A stretch of 64,000 nt of DNA from an uncultured Acetatifactor sp. (GTDB taxonomy: Bacteria > Bacillota > Clostridia > Lachnospirales > Lachnospiraceae): the NCBI GenBank assembly GCA_910584865.1, contig CAJUCE010000008.1, forward strand, positions 72,280-136,279, in the 5' to 3' direction. A program made the position numbers and the translations under genes. Below, in pieces: positions 35,671 through 44,758 of the stretch; positions within the stretch are counted from its first letter, which is position 1, and each line of letters opens with the position of its first letter. Below the pieces are notes generated by a model. The model was not told the origin of the DNA, did not search any database, and saw only the letters and a program-made list of their open reading frames with translations.

Positions 35671-36162
35671 ATGATCGCGTTGCAGATAAAATCCATGAAA
35701 CAATTTATGAACCAGTTACTGGCAGCAGACACCTTTGATCCCTTTCTGTTGGAGGAAGCTGTCATCGGCACTGCCAGCACCTTTACCATAGACGGCCATG
35801 TGAACCGGGAATTCTACGGCGATACCCAGGAACCTCCTCAGTATGAATTCCGTCCCTGGCGCGAATTAAAGGGACTGTGTTTTGACCTGATCAAAGGCAA
35901 ACACACTCCCCTGTTTTTCCGCTTTGTTTTTCATCTGATGCCGGAAAAAGCCGCCGCATTACTGGAAAAGGAACACTGTGACGTGGAGTCCTCCCAGATA
36001 AAAGCCCTGGTTCTGAACATCCGCTATGACGGTTCCAGGGCTGTCCTTACCACCGGCACCGCATTCCATACTTTTCTCCTGTCCAAAGAACCGGATGCCA
36101 TCTGGGATCGGGCACTTTGCAGATATCTGGACGCAAAAGGCATTGCCTATGAAGAGCTGTGA
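35671..36162 (+). CDS. DUF5721-like protein of unknown function
   Basis: About 163 residues from the ATG at 35671 with CGGAGAAAATC upstream; the frame is open to 35614. It begins MIALQIKSMKQFMNQLL and is a soluble alpha/beta protein with FTIDGHVNREFYG and LVLNIRYDGSRAVLTTGTAFH. This pattern is found in a domain of unknown function characteristic of Lachnospiraceae. It has its own promoter and is convergent with spoVAE, whose stop is 13 bp away. Confidence 0.7.
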   Translation: MIALQIKSMKQFMNQLLAADTFDPFLLEEAVIGTASTFTIDGHVNREFYGDTQEPPQYEFRPWRELKGLCFDLIKGKHTPLFFRFVFHLMPEKAAALLEKEHCDVESSQIKALVLNIRYDGSRAVLTTGTAFHTFLLSKEPDAIWDRALCRYLDAKGIAYEEL

Positions 36163-36175
36163 CCTGTCCGGCACA

Positions 36176-36535
36176 TCAGCTCTTCATTTTGGGCTTAAAA
36201 ATCAGGCTGGCCAGATAGCCAAATATCAATGCCGCCGAAGTTCCCACTGCCCCGGCCTTGAAGCCCCCTGCAAACAGTCCCAGCAGCCCCTGCTCATCCA
36301 CGGCTTCCCTGACCCCTTTCATCAATACATTGCCAAATCCCAAAAGCGGCACACTTGCTCCCGCTCCGGCGAATTCCTGAAACGGTTCATACCATCCAAA
36401 TACCCCGACAACGGCTCCTGTCACTACCAGCAGCACCATAATACGCCCCGGCATCAGCTTTGTTTTTTCCATCAAAATCTGTACCAGGGCACAGATGAGA
36501 CCGCCAATGCAAAAAGCCTTAACATAATCCATCAT
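36176..36535 (-). CDS. spoVAE: Stage V sporulation protein AE
   Basis: A 119-residue membrane protein with three to four helices and the family pattern AFCIGGLICALVQILME, KLMPGRIMVLLVVTGAVVG and FAGGFKAGAVGTSAALIFGYL. SpoVAE(b) is part of the channel that moves dipicolinic acid into spores and out again at germination. Usually it directly follows spoVAC and spoVAD. Here spoVAD is 4.6 kb away on the same strand with unrelated genes between, and no spoVAC is in the window. Confidence 0.88.
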   Translation of the reverse strand: MMDYVKAFCIGGLICALVQILMEKTKLMPGRIMVLLVVTGAVVGVFGWYEPFQEFAGAGASVPLLGFGNVLMKGVREAVDEQGLLGLFAGGFKAGAVGTSAALIFGYLASLIFKPKMKS

Positions 36536-36598
36536 TTGACCTGCTCCTTCTGTCTGAAAAGTTATCTTCTGAGAGTAGTGTCTGTCAAATGTGAAAAA

Positions 36599-37093
36599 TT
36601 ATGCACCCGCAATAATTGAAACGATTTCCCGAATCTGTTTGTTCTGGCAATCGATCGATCTGTGACAATATTTTTCGTAGAGAGGAATACGCTCCTCATA
36701 CAGATCCCGAAGGGTCTGCCCGGGCATCAGCGTCACGCCCCTGGCATTCAGATCCCCCAGCCGCTCTGCCACCTCCTCATAGGGAAGCCTGAGATAGACC
36801 ACTGTCCCTATCTCCCTGAGATGTTCCATGGCCTCTCTGCCGTAGATCACGCTGCCTCCGGTGGCAATGATGCTTTTACGCAGGCTCAGCGCCGCATTCA
36901 CATCATTTTCAATCTTCCAGAAGCCCTCCACACCGTGTTCCTCTATCAATTCATGCAGCAGTTTCCCGTATTGATCCTGAATCACCAGATCGGAATCCAC
37001 AAAACGGTACCCCATCCGTTTCGCCAGCACCACGCCGACAGTACTCTTGCCGACTCCCGGCATGCCGATCAGCACAATGTTATCTCTTCTCAT
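36599..37093 (-). CDS. aroK: Shikimate kinase
   Basis: A 164-residue kinase that phosphorylates shikimate at O3 in aromatic amino acid synthesis. Walker A GMPGVGKST (10-18), the shikimate-binding FVDSDLVIQ (about 31-39, Asp34), GGSVIY in place of the usual GGG motif, and the lid region with RGVTLMPGQTLRDLYEER (R at the lid). It overlaps the ridA stop by four bases (ATGA). Other aro genes are absent nearby. Confidence 0.88.
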   Translation of the reverse strand: MRRDNIVLIGMPGVGKSTVGVVLAKRMGYRFVDSDLVIQDQYGKLLHELIEEHGVEGFWKIENDVNAALSLRKSIIATGGSVIYGREAMEHLREIGTVVYLRLPYEEVAERLGDLNARGVTLMPGQTLRDLYEERIPLYEKYCHRSIDCQNKQIREIVSIIAGA

Positions 37094-37464
37094 ACGACAG
37101 CGATAACCTCAACCTCGCAGAGTACATTCTTCGGCAATGTCTTCACCGCCACGCAGCTCCTGGCCGGCTTCTCTGTGAAATATCTGGCATATACTTCATT
37201 GAACGCCGCAAAATCTCCCATATCCGCCAGGAAACAGCTGGTCTTGCATACCTTCGTATAGTCCGTTCCCGCCTCTGCCAGAATCGCGCCCACGTTTTTC
37301 ATAACCAGCTCCGCCTGCTGGGTGATATCTTCTCCCTCAACATTGCCTGTGGCAGGATTGATGGGAATTTGTCCGGATGCGAACAACATTCCGTTCACAA
37401 TAATCCCCTGAGAATAAGGTCCGATGGCTGCAGGAGCCTTGTCTGTTGAAATTTTCTGTAACAT
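37090..37464 (-). CDS. ridA: RidA family enamine/imine deaminase
   Basis: A 124-residue protein with the full RidA (YjgF) signature: APAAIGPYSQGIIVNGMLF at the start, SGQIPINPATG, and the active-site arginine in KPARSCVAVKTLPKNVLCEVEV. It hydrolyses reactive enamines formed by PLP enzymes such as threonine dehydratase. A good ribosome binding site (AGAGGAGAA) precedes the ATG. It is coupled to the downstream shikimate kinase. Confidence 0.93.
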   Translation of the reverse strand: MLQKISTDKAPAAIGPYSQGIIVNGMLFASGQIPINPATGNVEGEDITQQAELVMKNVGAILAEAGTDYTKVCKTSCFLADMGDFAAFNEVYARYFTEKPARSCVAVKTLPKNVLCEVEVIAVV

Positions 37465-37519
37465 GTTTTTCTCCTCTTTTCTTTATATATTTACACCGTC
37501 CGTATTCCGGACGGCTGTA

Positions 37520-37786
37520 TTACCCTGTTTTTTCGGCGGAGCATGCCGGCACATCCGGCTCCTCAAATTCCACCGTCACGTAATACCCTCTGTCATTCTC
37601 GATGACATCCGTCACAATCCCTTCCCGGCTCTTTAAGCGGTACCGGAAGGGAATATTGGCCGACATGGCCAGAGAGGGATCAATAATGTAATAATAGTTA
37701 CTGGGAAGCAGGCCTTCCGTTATCGTTACCTTCTGCCCTGTCTCCAGAAGCCCTTCCCTCTCCATCTTAAACTCCATCTTCCGCAA
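37520..37786 (-). CDS. Conserved-looking small protein, unknown function
   Basis: Up to 88 residues. The first in-frame start is TTG at 37786 with GGGAGGG about eight bases upstream; ATG codons at residues 4 and 8 are alternatives with weaker sites. It contains KVTITEGLLPSNYYYI, then RYRLKSREGIVTDVI and YYVTVEFEE, suggesting a small beta-rich fold. I do not recognise it. It is 55 bp upstream of ridA on the same strand, so it may share a transcript with ridA and aroK. Confidence 0.6.
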   Translation of the reverse strand: MRKMEFKMEREGLLETGQKVTITEGLLPSNYYYIIDPSLAMSANIPFRYRLKSREGIVTDVIENDRGYYVTVEFEEPDVPACSAEKTG

Positions 37787-38043
37787 AACAGGAGCCCTCC
37801 CTTCTTCTTGGATTACAGGGGACGTGAAGCGGCTCCTGTAATATGCAGGTGCTTCCTTAAGGCCTGTCCGGAAACAACCTGCGCAACATCCTTACTCAGC
37901 ATACTCCAAAACAAGACATTCGTCAAGAATGTCCCGGTAAACATTGCGTTTTTCTGCCGCTTCCTATATAATGGCAGTAAACCCGGCATCCGCCGTCTAA
38001 GCCAACTGCAGCAAGAAAGCAAATTTTACAGAAAGGAACTGCC

Positions 38044-39258
38044 ATGAATAAGGAAAACCGCAAACAAATCTTCATAAAATACGCAATCCTCTCCGCAGTC
38101 AGCCTGGCAGCCCTGTATATCCGCTGTCTGGGCCTTGACGTAATCAGCGGCGATTTTCAGAATTGTCTGAATGTATGGCATCTGGAAATAGAAAACGCCG
38201 GTCCCGGCCTTAACGCCCTGCTTCATTACACCGGCGACTATGCCATGCCCTATGCCTTTGTCATCTGGCTGCTGGGCAAGCTGCCTGTGCCTTTTTTGTA
38301 CAGCCTGAAAGGATTCCACATTCTCTTTGACTTTCTCCTGGCTGTGATGGCCGGGAAAATAGTAAAAAAGCTGAAACCGGCAAGCGACTATGGCTTCTGT
38401 CTGGGCTATGGCGTCACTCTGCTTCTGCCCAATGTAATCTTCAACAGCAGCTTCTGGGGACAGAGCGACGGTCTGTGCGCGGCCTTTCTCCTGGCTGCAT
38501 TTTACTACTGGCTGGAGGAGCGCTACCGTCTCATGATGCTTATGTTTGGAATTGCATTCTCTTTTAAACTGCAGGCAGTATTTTTCCTTCCTTTTCTGAT
38601 GATTGTATACTGGCAGGGGCGTAAATTTTCCGTTCTGCACTTTCTCCTGATTCCGTTTATCATGCTGGTGATGAATATCCCAGCAATGATGGCCGGTTAC
38701 CCGCCCTCTATTACCTTTGCGAAATACATCGGACAGACCGGAGAATACCCCTGGCTCTACTATTTCTATCCGAATCTATGGTTTTTCTTCCAGGCCAGGC
38801 CCTATTATCTCTTCGGTGCCGGCGCAATGCTGCTGACCGTCAGCGCCCTGCTGCTGTTTGTAGTGATCCTAATCAGAAAGGGCGTAGTTCCCAACCGCTC
38901 CAACGGACTGGCCATTGCACTGTGGAGTGCATATACCTGCTGCTTTTTCCTTCCGTCCATGCATGAACGTTACGGATATTTCTGTGAGATCCTGGCAGTT
39001 CTTCTGGCCCTGATCCATGTTAGGAGCCTGTGGCTTCCCATGGGTATGGTCCTGTGCGTCCTGCCCAAATATCTGTATGCCTTAGATCTGGCCGGCAATC
39101 CGCGGTGGCTTCAGGGTCTGGAAGCCGGAGGGAATACATTGCTGTATCTGGTTTTTACCTGCCTGCTGTGGCAGAACCTGTTCCGGGACGGAGATCACGC
39201 CTCCGAGCCCGCACTGGCCTGTCAACTTTCCAAAACCCGGGGGGACGAAAAATGCTGA
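38044..39258 (+). CDS. GT-C-type membrane glycosyltransferase
   Basis: A 404-residue protein with about ten membrane helices. The first periplasmic loop carries DVISGDFQNCLNVWH, with an acidic motif typical of GT-C enzymes using polyprenyl-phosphate sugars; a later NSSFWGQSDGL loop and SMHERYGYF are like those in GT87/mannosyltransferase-type proteins. AAGGAACTGCC lies before the ATG. The next gene starts inside its end (7-bp overlap), so the pair is coupled. Sugar and acceptor are unknown. Confidence 0.75.
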   Translation: MNKENRKQIFIKYAILSAVSLAALYIRCLGLDVISGDFQNCLNVWHLEIENAGPGLNALLHYTGDYAMPYAFVIWLLGKLPVPFLYSLKGFHILFDFLLAVMAGKIVKKLKPASDYGFCLGYGVTLLLPNVIFNSSFWGQSDGLCAAFLLAAFYYWLEERYRLMMLMFGIAFSFKLQAVFFLPFLMIVYWQGRKFSVLHFLLIPFIMLVMNIPAMMAGYPPSITFAKYIGQTGEYPWLYYFYPNLWFFFQARPYYLFGAGAMLLTVSALLLFVVILIRKGVVPNRSNGLAIALWSAYTCCFFLPSMHERYGYFCEILAVLLALIHVRSLWLPMGMVLCVLPKYLYALDLAGNPRWLQGLEAGGNTLLYLVFTCLLWQNLFRDGDHASEPALACQLSKTRGDEKC

Positions 39259-40208
39259 AATGGGAAGAAAAAATTATCGACTGGATCAACCGATATATGC
39301 TTTTGACCGCCGCGGTTTTCGTGGTCATAGCCGCCGCCTGGATGCGTATGGGCGGCAGAAATTACGTGGGAAACGATTATCATTGCACCCTTTATGACGT
39401 CCCCGGTAATTGCAATTCTTTTCTGTTTCGCCGCCTGGCTGATTTCCTTATGCTGCATTTTGCGGACAATGCCATCACACTTTTAAAGCTTCTGGCTTAT
39501 GCAGGGGATTTTGCCGTAACATTTCTGGTGCTGCTCATCTGCCGGAAGGACACGGCATTGAAGCGTTTTATACTTCTGACCGCTTTTCTCTTATCGCCTG
39601 TGACCCTGCTCTACAGCGTGAGCGGTATGAAGCCCGACTCTGTGTGTATGAGTCTCCTTCTGCTGGGCTATCTGTGCTTTCGGCGCGGTCTCTCCATCCC
39701 CGCCATGCTGCTTACCCAGAGCGCCGGCTTTCTCTATCCCGCATACTGGCCGGTGAGCATCATAGCCGGGCTCTGCATGGTGAATCAGGCACGGAAATAC
39801 CCCTCTACGCTGCCCGCCGCACAGTCCGCAAGCCATGACAGCGGTAAACTTCCCATTGCAGGCAAGCGCATGAAAAAGACGAACAACGAATGTCTCACTA
39901 CACAGACAGTGATTCTGGCACTACTTATGGCATTTTGTCTTCTTTTGTCTGTTTTCATGGAAAATAGCAGCCCGGGTAACGATTATTTTTGGGGGAAAAT
40001 TTTTGTGACAAATCCCTTCACGGCCGAAATCTATTCTGGCTTTCTGCCATGGCTTGGGGGAATGTGCAGAATCTATGGATATTTGACGGCCGTAGGCCTG
40101 ACTCTTCTGGCGGTTCGCTGCCGGAAGCTCCGGATTCCCGCCCTGCTCATACAGGCGGCGGTGATCATGTACATCGGCTGGCAGCAGACTTTCTTTATGG
40201 CGCTTTAA
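39252..40208 (+). CDS. Multi-pass membrane protein, putative GT-C glycosyltransferase partner
   Basis: About 318 residues from the ATG at 39252, after a GGGGGGACG site and overlapping the previous gene by seven bases. An open frame extends upstream to 39030 inside that gene and is not used. It has about eight membrane helices, an N-terminal loop NDYHCTLYDVPGNCNSF with an acidic residue, and a SGMKPDSVCMSLLLLGYLCF core similar in layout to the first gene but shorter. Its C-terminal half may be reduced. Function is inferred only from topology and coupling. Confidence 0.6.
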   Translation: MLKWEEKIIDWINRYMLLTAAVFVVIAAAWMRMGGRNYVGNDYHCTLYDVPGNCNSFLFRRLADFLMLHFADNAITLLKLLAYAGDFAVTFLVLLICRKDTALKRFILLTAFLLSPVTLLYSVSGMKPDSVCMSLLLLGYLCFRRGLSIPAMLLTQSAGFLYPAYWPVSIIAGLCMVNQARKYPSTLPAAQSASHDSGKLPIAGKRMKKTNNECLTTQTVILALLMAFCLLLSVFMENSSPGNDYFWGKIFVTNPFTAEIYSGFLPWLGGMCRIYGYLTAVGLTLLAVRCRKLRIPALLIQAAVIMYIGWQQTFFMAL

Positions 40209-40287
40209 CCAGGTAGGGAAAAAGCCTTCCCCTACCCGTGCGCCTGCTGACATATTTCCTTTAGATGTCCGTGTGACACAAATAGAT

Positions 40288-40320
40288 GGGCCGGCACTCC
40301 TAAACAGGAATGCCGGTCCC
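40288..40320. terminator. Inverted repeat between convergent genes
   Basis: GGGCCGGCA (40288-40296) and TGCCGGTCCC (40311-40320) form a GC-rich stem with an inner CCT/AGG pair. It lies between a plus-strand gene ending at 40208 and a minus-strand gene ending at 40335. There is no strong U-tract on either strand, so terminator function is only likely. A second smaller stem (GGTAGGG...CCCTACC) is near 40211-40235. Confidence 0.4.
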
Positions 40321-40334
40321 TACATTCCTCTGTT

Positions 40335-40850
40335 TTATACCTCTTCCTTCGTCTCCTGGGCATCTTCGCCCGCTTTGCAGGCACATTCCTCAGAAACAGT
40401 CTCCGCCTCACAGCAACATTCTGCCTCAGGACTCTGTGCTTCTTCCGCCGTACTGTAGCTTGCATCTACGACAACTTCGTCTTCACTCTCCGGTTCTGCG
40501 GATTTAATCACAATGGCAGTTCCGCACTTATCACAGAACTTGCTGGTCCTTGCCACCTCTGCGCCGCATCCGGGGCAGATGCTCACATTCTTCAGATCAC
40601 AGATCTTTTCATTGTTTGCCTCGATCTCCGCCTTATAGGCTGCCACCTTCGCCGCCCATTCCCCCACGGAAGCGTCTTCTTTTAAAAGGCCGTTTTCAAG
40701 AACATAAGCTCCTATTTCCGTCTGAATATTCTTTATATTCTGATTCAGGGAACTGATCTCCAGATTCAATTTGGTAACCCCTGCCACCTCTTTGCTCTTG
40801 GAAATCGCACTTTGTGTCATTTGATTCAGTTTCTCAGTCCAACTTGCCAT
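40335..40850 (-). CDS. Coiled-coil protein with C-terminal zinc ribbon and acidic tail
   Basis: A 171-residue protein. A helical N-terminal region (1-85, rich in Lys/Glu, NQNIKNIQTEIG) predicts a coiled coil. A zinc ribbon follows: CPGCGAEV then CDKCGTAIV (about residues 92-116, four cysteines). The tail is very acidic with a further cysteine cluster (CCCEAETVSEECACKAG). It resembles the small zinc-ribbon proteins of Clostridia of unknown function. It is monocistronic with dispersed repeats upstream. Confidence 0.75.
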   Translation of the reverse strand: MASWTEKLNQMTQSAISKSKEVAGVTKLNLEISSLNQNIKNIQTEIGAYVLENGLLKEDASVGEWAAKVAAYKAEIEANNEKICDLKNVSICPGCGAEVARTSKFCDKCGTAIVIKSAEPESEDEVVVDASYSTAEEAQSPEAECCCEAETVSEECACKAGEDAQETKEEV

Positions 40851-41010
40851 TTTTCTACCTCTTTTCTTAATTTTATGTAAGGCAACTGTCAGGATACCGG
40901 TCCTGAAGGCATACAGGCCTCTCAGATATCCGCTGTTCCTGACAGATACACTTCCCTATCGGAAAGATACACGGCTACCGCCAAACACCGATGCATCCAT
41001 CTCCTGCTTT

Positions 41011-41110
41011 CAGTATGCCATGTGCACAGCAACGCACATGGCAAGATGGCCATCCGGCCGCTTCCTGCCAGGAATAAGGTCAGTATGCCATGTGCACAGT
41101 GTCCTTGTAA
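41011..41110. repeat. Dispersed hairpin-rich repeat, copy A
   Basis: One full copy plus a partial duplicate of its left end in the 304-bp gap upstream of the zinc-ribbon gene. It contains CCATGTGC-ACAGCAAC-GCACATGG (8-bp stem), then GGCCATCCGGCC within GGCAAG...CTTCCTGCC, then AATAAGGTCA. The same series occurs at 44.6 and 44.8 kb. Short spurious frames arise from it. The rest of the gap shows nothing else. Confidence 0.8.
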
Positions 41111-41154
41111 GTCAACATTATAGCACACTTCCCCGGCCATTGAAAGAAAAATGT

Positions 41155-42180
41155 TCAGGGTGACTCGATCACCACCGCATGGGCAATCCCCGGCACGCTC
41201 ATTCCTTCATTGAAGCTGGTCTTGCTCAGCAGCGCACCCGTGGGCATAAACAACACTTTCTTCCAGTTTCTCTCCTCCAACTGCTTCAAAATATAGGCGG
41301 ACAACGTCACGGCACTGCAGCCGCAGCCGCTTCCCCCTGCATGGGTATCCTGGGATTCCCCGTCGAAAATTTCAAGCCCGCAATCCATATGCTGCTCGGA
41401 AATATCATAGCCCTTTTCCCGAAGAAGATCGATCAGGACTCTCTGGCCTACTTTTCCCAGATCCCCAGTGATAATCTTATCATAATCCTCGGGCTGACCG
41501 GAAAAGTCTATGAAATGCTGTTCCAGAGTGGATGCTGCCGCCGGCGCCATACAAGCTCCCATATTCATGGAATCCTTCAAGCCGTAATCCACGATTTTTC
41601 CCACTGTCATACCAGTGATCCGCCCTCTTGCCTTCCTGCCCTTTTCAACGGCTCCTCCCAATACAAAGGCGCCGCTGCCTGTGACGGTCCAGCTGGCCGA
41701 GAGAGGACGCTGGTTTCCATATTCCAGAGGAAAGCGGAATTCCTTCTCCGCACTGGCGAAATGACTGGAAGTAACGCAGACAATTTTCTCCGCAAATCCT
41801 CCCGCGATGCTCATAACTCCTACAGTCAATGACTCTCCGCAGGTAGAACATGCCCCATATACCCCGAACAGCGGAATCTGATAAGAGGACAGTCCAAAGG
41901 ATGTAGCCATGGATTGACCCAACAGGTCACCTGCAATGACAAAGGTTACTTCCTCCGGTTCCACCTCCGCCTTCTCCAGCGCCATCCCCACCGCCTCTTT
42001 CTGCAGCGTACTCTCCGCCTCCTCCCAGCTCTTGCAGCCGAACAGATCGTCCGCTCCTACTTTATCAAACAACAACCCCAAAGGTCCCTCGCCTTCTTTG
42101 GTCCCAACAATGCTTGCACTGTTTAAAATATATACCGCCTCTTCCGGTCTTATGCTGGCTCTGCCTAATTTCTGATTCAT
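41155..42180 (-). CDS. spoVAD: Stage V sporulation protein AD
   Basis: A 341-residue thiolase-fold protein that binds dipicolinic acid in the spore inner membrane channel complex. Family blocks: VYILNSASIVGTKEGEGPL near the start, TFVIAGDLLGQ, FGVYGACSTCGESL, NQRPLSASWTVTGSGA and SGCGCSAVTLSAYIL near the end. The length is normal. GGAGGGAT precedes the ATG. Normally found in spoVAC-D-E order; here it stands alone, with spoVAE 4.6 kb downstream. Confidence 0.93.
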   Translation of the reverse strand: MNQKLGRASIRPEEAVYILNSASIVGTKEGEGPLGLLFDKVGADDLFGCKSWEEAESTLQKEAVGMALEKAEVEPEEVTFVIAGDLLGQSMATSFGLSSYQIPLFGVYGACSTCGESLTVGVMSIAGGFAEKIVCVTSSHFASAEKEFRFPLEYGNQRPLSASWTVTGSGAFVLGGAVEKGRKARGRITGMTVGKIVDYGLKDSMNMGACMAPAAASTLEQHFIDFSGQPEDYDKIITGDLGKVGQRVLIDLLREKGYDISEQHMDCGLEIFDGESQDTHAGGSGCGCSAVTLSAYILKQLEERNWKKVLFMPTGALLSKTSFNEGMSVPGIAHAVVIESP

Positions 42181-42252
42181 AAATATCCCTCCGATTCCTG
42201 AATCTAATGATTGCTTTCAGTATTTCCAGAGGGATGAAAACTATACCTTTCC

Positions 42253-43386
42253 TTAATCCTCTTCCACCACATTCATCAGGCTGGTAACCACATACAGCAC
42301 TTTGCCGTCATATTCTACCCTGGACCAGCCGGAGTCCGCACTGTAGCCGGTTCGGTGCGCTTTCTCTCCATGATTCAGCTGGCAGCTTACCGTGCTTTCG
42401 CCTTCCGTGGTGCTGGGTTCGGTCCTCAGATTGACATATTCCTTCGGAGAGATCCAGTCGTCGCAATTGGAAAACAGGATAATTCTACCGCTGATTGTGC
42501 TGACACGATTGGGATTTGACTGCTGTACGGGAGGCTTGTAATCCAAATCTGTAGTCAAATACTGGGTTACCGCATATAAAACCTGTCCGCCGTATTCGAT
42601 TCTGGACCATCCCGTATCCTTATTCATTCCGCTTCTGTTCAGCAGCTCGCCGTTGCCGACCTGCACGATGATATTCCCTTCATCCGTTGTAGTGGGAACG
42701 GAACGCAGATTCACCACATCCTTCGGTGTCACCGTCTCCTCTACATCCTCAAAGGCCATGGCGGCGGTTCCCTGTACCGGCTCCTTTAGGACATCCTGGC
42801 CCCCGTCATTTTCCCCTTCCACGTTAGTGGAAGTATCCACGTTAGTGGAAGTATCCACGTTAGTGGAAGTATCCGCTCCAGCGGAAGTGTCTATGTTAGT
42901 AGAAGTATCCTCCCCAGCGGAAGTATCCGCGCCGTTGAAATGCCCGCCGGCCTCGTCCTGACCTGACGTTTTTTCCGCCGCATCCTGTGTATTTTCATCC
43001 TCCCGGCCTTCCGACGGTTCCCCTGCATTCTCCTCATCCTGCGGATCGGCAGGTGTCTTATCACTGCCTTGTTCATCGGGGTCTTCTGCGGGTCCCCCGT
43101 CCGTTTCCTCCGAAGTCCCTGCGCCTGCCTGCATATTCTGCGCATCCTCCCCGGAATCGCCGCGATGAGAAAAATGCCACAAAATCATACAGATAATCGC
43201 TGCCAGCACCGCCAGGCCCACGAAAGTAAGCACCGTCACCCAGGGGCTTAAGGGAGACTCCTCTTCCTCCTCCCATACCTCATCTTCCAAATCCACCTCT
43301 ACGTAATCTTCCCCTTCCGGACGTTCCTGCGCATCCACCACTCTGAGACCTGCCGGATTGCGTTTTTTCTCTCCTGCCTTCTTCAT
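42253..43386 (-). CDS. Membrane-anchored protein with two SH3b domains and a repeat linker
   Basis: A 377-residue protein: cytoplasmic acidic N-terminus (1-46), one membrane helix (about 48-70), a long acidic Ser/Thr/Glu/Asp linker (75-205) and two bacterial SH3 domains (about 212-280 and 300-377), each with a VNLR-(S/T)-P/EPSTT core and GWSRIEYGG or GWSRVEYDG. SH3b domains generally bind peptidoglycan. The linker contains a 6-residue tandem repeat (TSTNVD). It lies between spoVAD and trpS on the same strand. Function is unknown; a cell-wall or spore-coat association is an inference. Confidence 0.8.
   Translation of the reverse strand: MKKAGEKKRNPAGLRVVDAQERPEGEDYVEVDLEDEVWEEEEESPLSPWVTVLTFVGLAVLAAIICMILWHFSHRGDSGEDAQNMQAGAGTSEETDGGPAEDPDEQGSDKTPADPQDEENAGEPSEGREDENTQDAAEKTSGQDEAGGHFNGADTSAGEDTSTNIDTSAGADTSTNVDTSTNVDTSTNVEGENDGGQDVLKEPVQGTAAMAFEDVEETVTPKDVVNLRSVPTTTDEGNIIVQVGNGELLNRSGMNKDTGWSRIEYGGQVLYAVTQYLTTDLDYKPPVQQSNPNRVSTISGRIILFSNCDDWISPKEYVNLRTEPSTTEGESTVSCQLNHGEKAHRTGYSADSGWSRVEYDGKVLYVVTSLMNVVEED
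42819..42930. repeat. 18-bp in-frame tandem repeat in the SH3b-protein linker
   Basis: About six copies of an 18-bp unit (consensus ACGTTAGTGGAAGTATCC), the first three nearly identical, later ones alternating with a CTCCAGCGGAAGT version. It encodes TSTNVD/TSAGAD hexapeptides. Because the unit is a multiple of three, copy number can change without frameshift. Confidence 0.85.
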
Positions 43387-43453
43387 GTATGACCTCCTGT
43401 TCCAGGAACTGCTTTTACAATACTGTCTCTGAATGCAGCCTGCCCGCTGTTTT

Positions 43454-44551
43454 CTACCTGTACTTCTCGCTCTGAGCCCGGATCAGTTCCGCGTCCTCGA
43501 AATAATTGATCCGCATGGCGCGCTTCACATCTGCCAGCGTCTCTGCCGCCTCTTCCCTGGCAGCCTCGCTTCCCCTCTTCAAAATCTCATAGAGAGCCGG
43601 GATATCCTGCTCCAGCTCCTTCCTCCGAACCCTGATCGGCTCCAGAATCTCCTGCATGATATTGATCAGGAAACGCTTCACCTTCACATCTCCCAATCCG
43701 CCTCTCTGATAATGTGCTTTCAGTTCATCCAAATCCGTATAGTCGGGCAGATATCTACCGAAATGCTCCTGTCTGCAGAAAGCATCCAGATAAGTAAACA
43801 CCGTATTGCCCTCCAGATGCCCCGGATCGCTGACCTGCAAATGCAGAGGATCCGTATACATACTCATAATCTTGGTGCGCACATCGTCCGCCGTATCCGC
43901 AAGATAAATACAATTCCCCAGAGACTTGCTCATCTTCGCCTTACCGTCCGTACCGGGCAATCTCCTGCGGGCTTCATTTTCCTGAAGAAGAGCCTCAGGC
44001 TCCACCAATACAGGTTCGTACACCGTATTAAATTTATGCACGATCTCCCTGGTCTGTTCGATCATGGGAAGCTGATCGTCCCCCACCGGCACCGTCGTAG
44101 CCTTAAATGCCGTGATATCTGCCGCCTGGCTGACAGGATAGGTGAAAAATCCAACCGGTATGCTGGACTCAAAATTCCGCATTTGGATTTCATTCTTCAC
44201 CGTGGGATTCCGCTGCAGCCTGGCCACAGTCACCAGATCCATATAATAAAAGCTAAGCTCGCACAGTTCCGGAATCTGGGACTGAATCAACAGCGTGGAC
44301 CTGGCCGGATCCAGCCCGCAGGAGATATAATCCAGCGCAACTTCTATGACATTTTGTCTTACCTTTTCCGGATTTTCGATATTGTCCGTAAGCGCCTGGG
44401 CATCCGCGATCATGATGAAGATCTTTTTATATTCCCCGGAATTCTGCAATTCTACCCGTCTCACCAGAGAGCCCACGTAATGTCCTATATGAAGCCTGCC
44501 TGTGGGTCTGTCTCCTGTCAAAATAATTTTTTCCTGTTCCTTGTTTTCCAT
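43454..44551 (-). CDS. trpS: Tryptophan-tRNA ligase
   Basis: A 365-residue class I synthetase. The HIGH motif appears as [10 protein letters not shown] (HIGH at 21-24) and the KMSKS loop as [10 protein letters not shown] (206-210). Trp-specific residues lie around [17 protein letters not shown]. The length is typical of the longer clostridial form. GGAGAAAAG precedes the ATG. No T-box leader (GGTGGNACCGCG) was found upstream; the 422-bp gap contains two dispersed repeats instead. Confidence 0.95.
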   Translation of the reverse strand: MENKEQEKIILTGDRPTGRLHIGHYVGSLVRRVELQNSGEYKKIFIMIADAQALTDNIENPEKVRQNVIEVALDYISCGLDPARSTLLIQSQIPELCELSFYYMDLVTVARLQRNPTVKNEIQMRNFESSIPVGFFTYPVSQAADITAFKATTVPVGDDQLPMIEQTREIVHKFNTVYEPVLVEPEALLQENEARRRLPGTDGKAKMSKSLGNCIYLADTADDVRTKIMSMYTDPLHLQVSDPGHLEGNTVFTYLDAFCRQEHFGRYLPDYTDLDELKAHYQRGGLGDVKVKRFLINIMQEILEPIRVRRKELEQDIPALYEILKRGSEAAREEAAETLADVKRAMRINYFEDAELIRAQSEKYR

Positions 44552-44618
44552 CTCTTTTCTCCTCCCATGCCATACATCCGGCTGTTCATGCCTCGAATGA
44601 GGTTATTATAGTCCCCTG

Positions 44619-44704
44619 AGTCAACATTGTACCATGTGCACAGCAACGCACATGGCAGGATGGCCATTCGGCCGTCCCCTGCCGGGAATAAGGTCATTAT
44701 ACCA
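44619..44704. repeat. Dispersed hairpin-rich repeat, copy B
   Basis: Starts with GAGTCAACATTGTACCATG and contains the CCATGTGC...GCACATGG stem, then GGCAGG-ATGGCCATTCGGCC-GTCCCCTGCC as nested stems, and ends AATAAGGTCATTATACCAT. It lies in the 422-bp gap (44552-44973) between the divergent trpS and glycerol-1-phosphate dehydrogenase genes. A copy C follows 54 bp later. Confidence 0.85.
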
Positions 44705-44758
44705 TAATTTCATGCGCTCCAGCGCATTTGGAATCAGAGGTTGACTTGATGCTCTTTC

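Noticed and set aside
42253..43386. Plus-strand frames inside the SH3b gene and other long shadows, such as those inside gltB, cls and the P-ATPase
   Set aside because: They lie antisense to genes with clear domains and have no ribosome binding sites or family matches.
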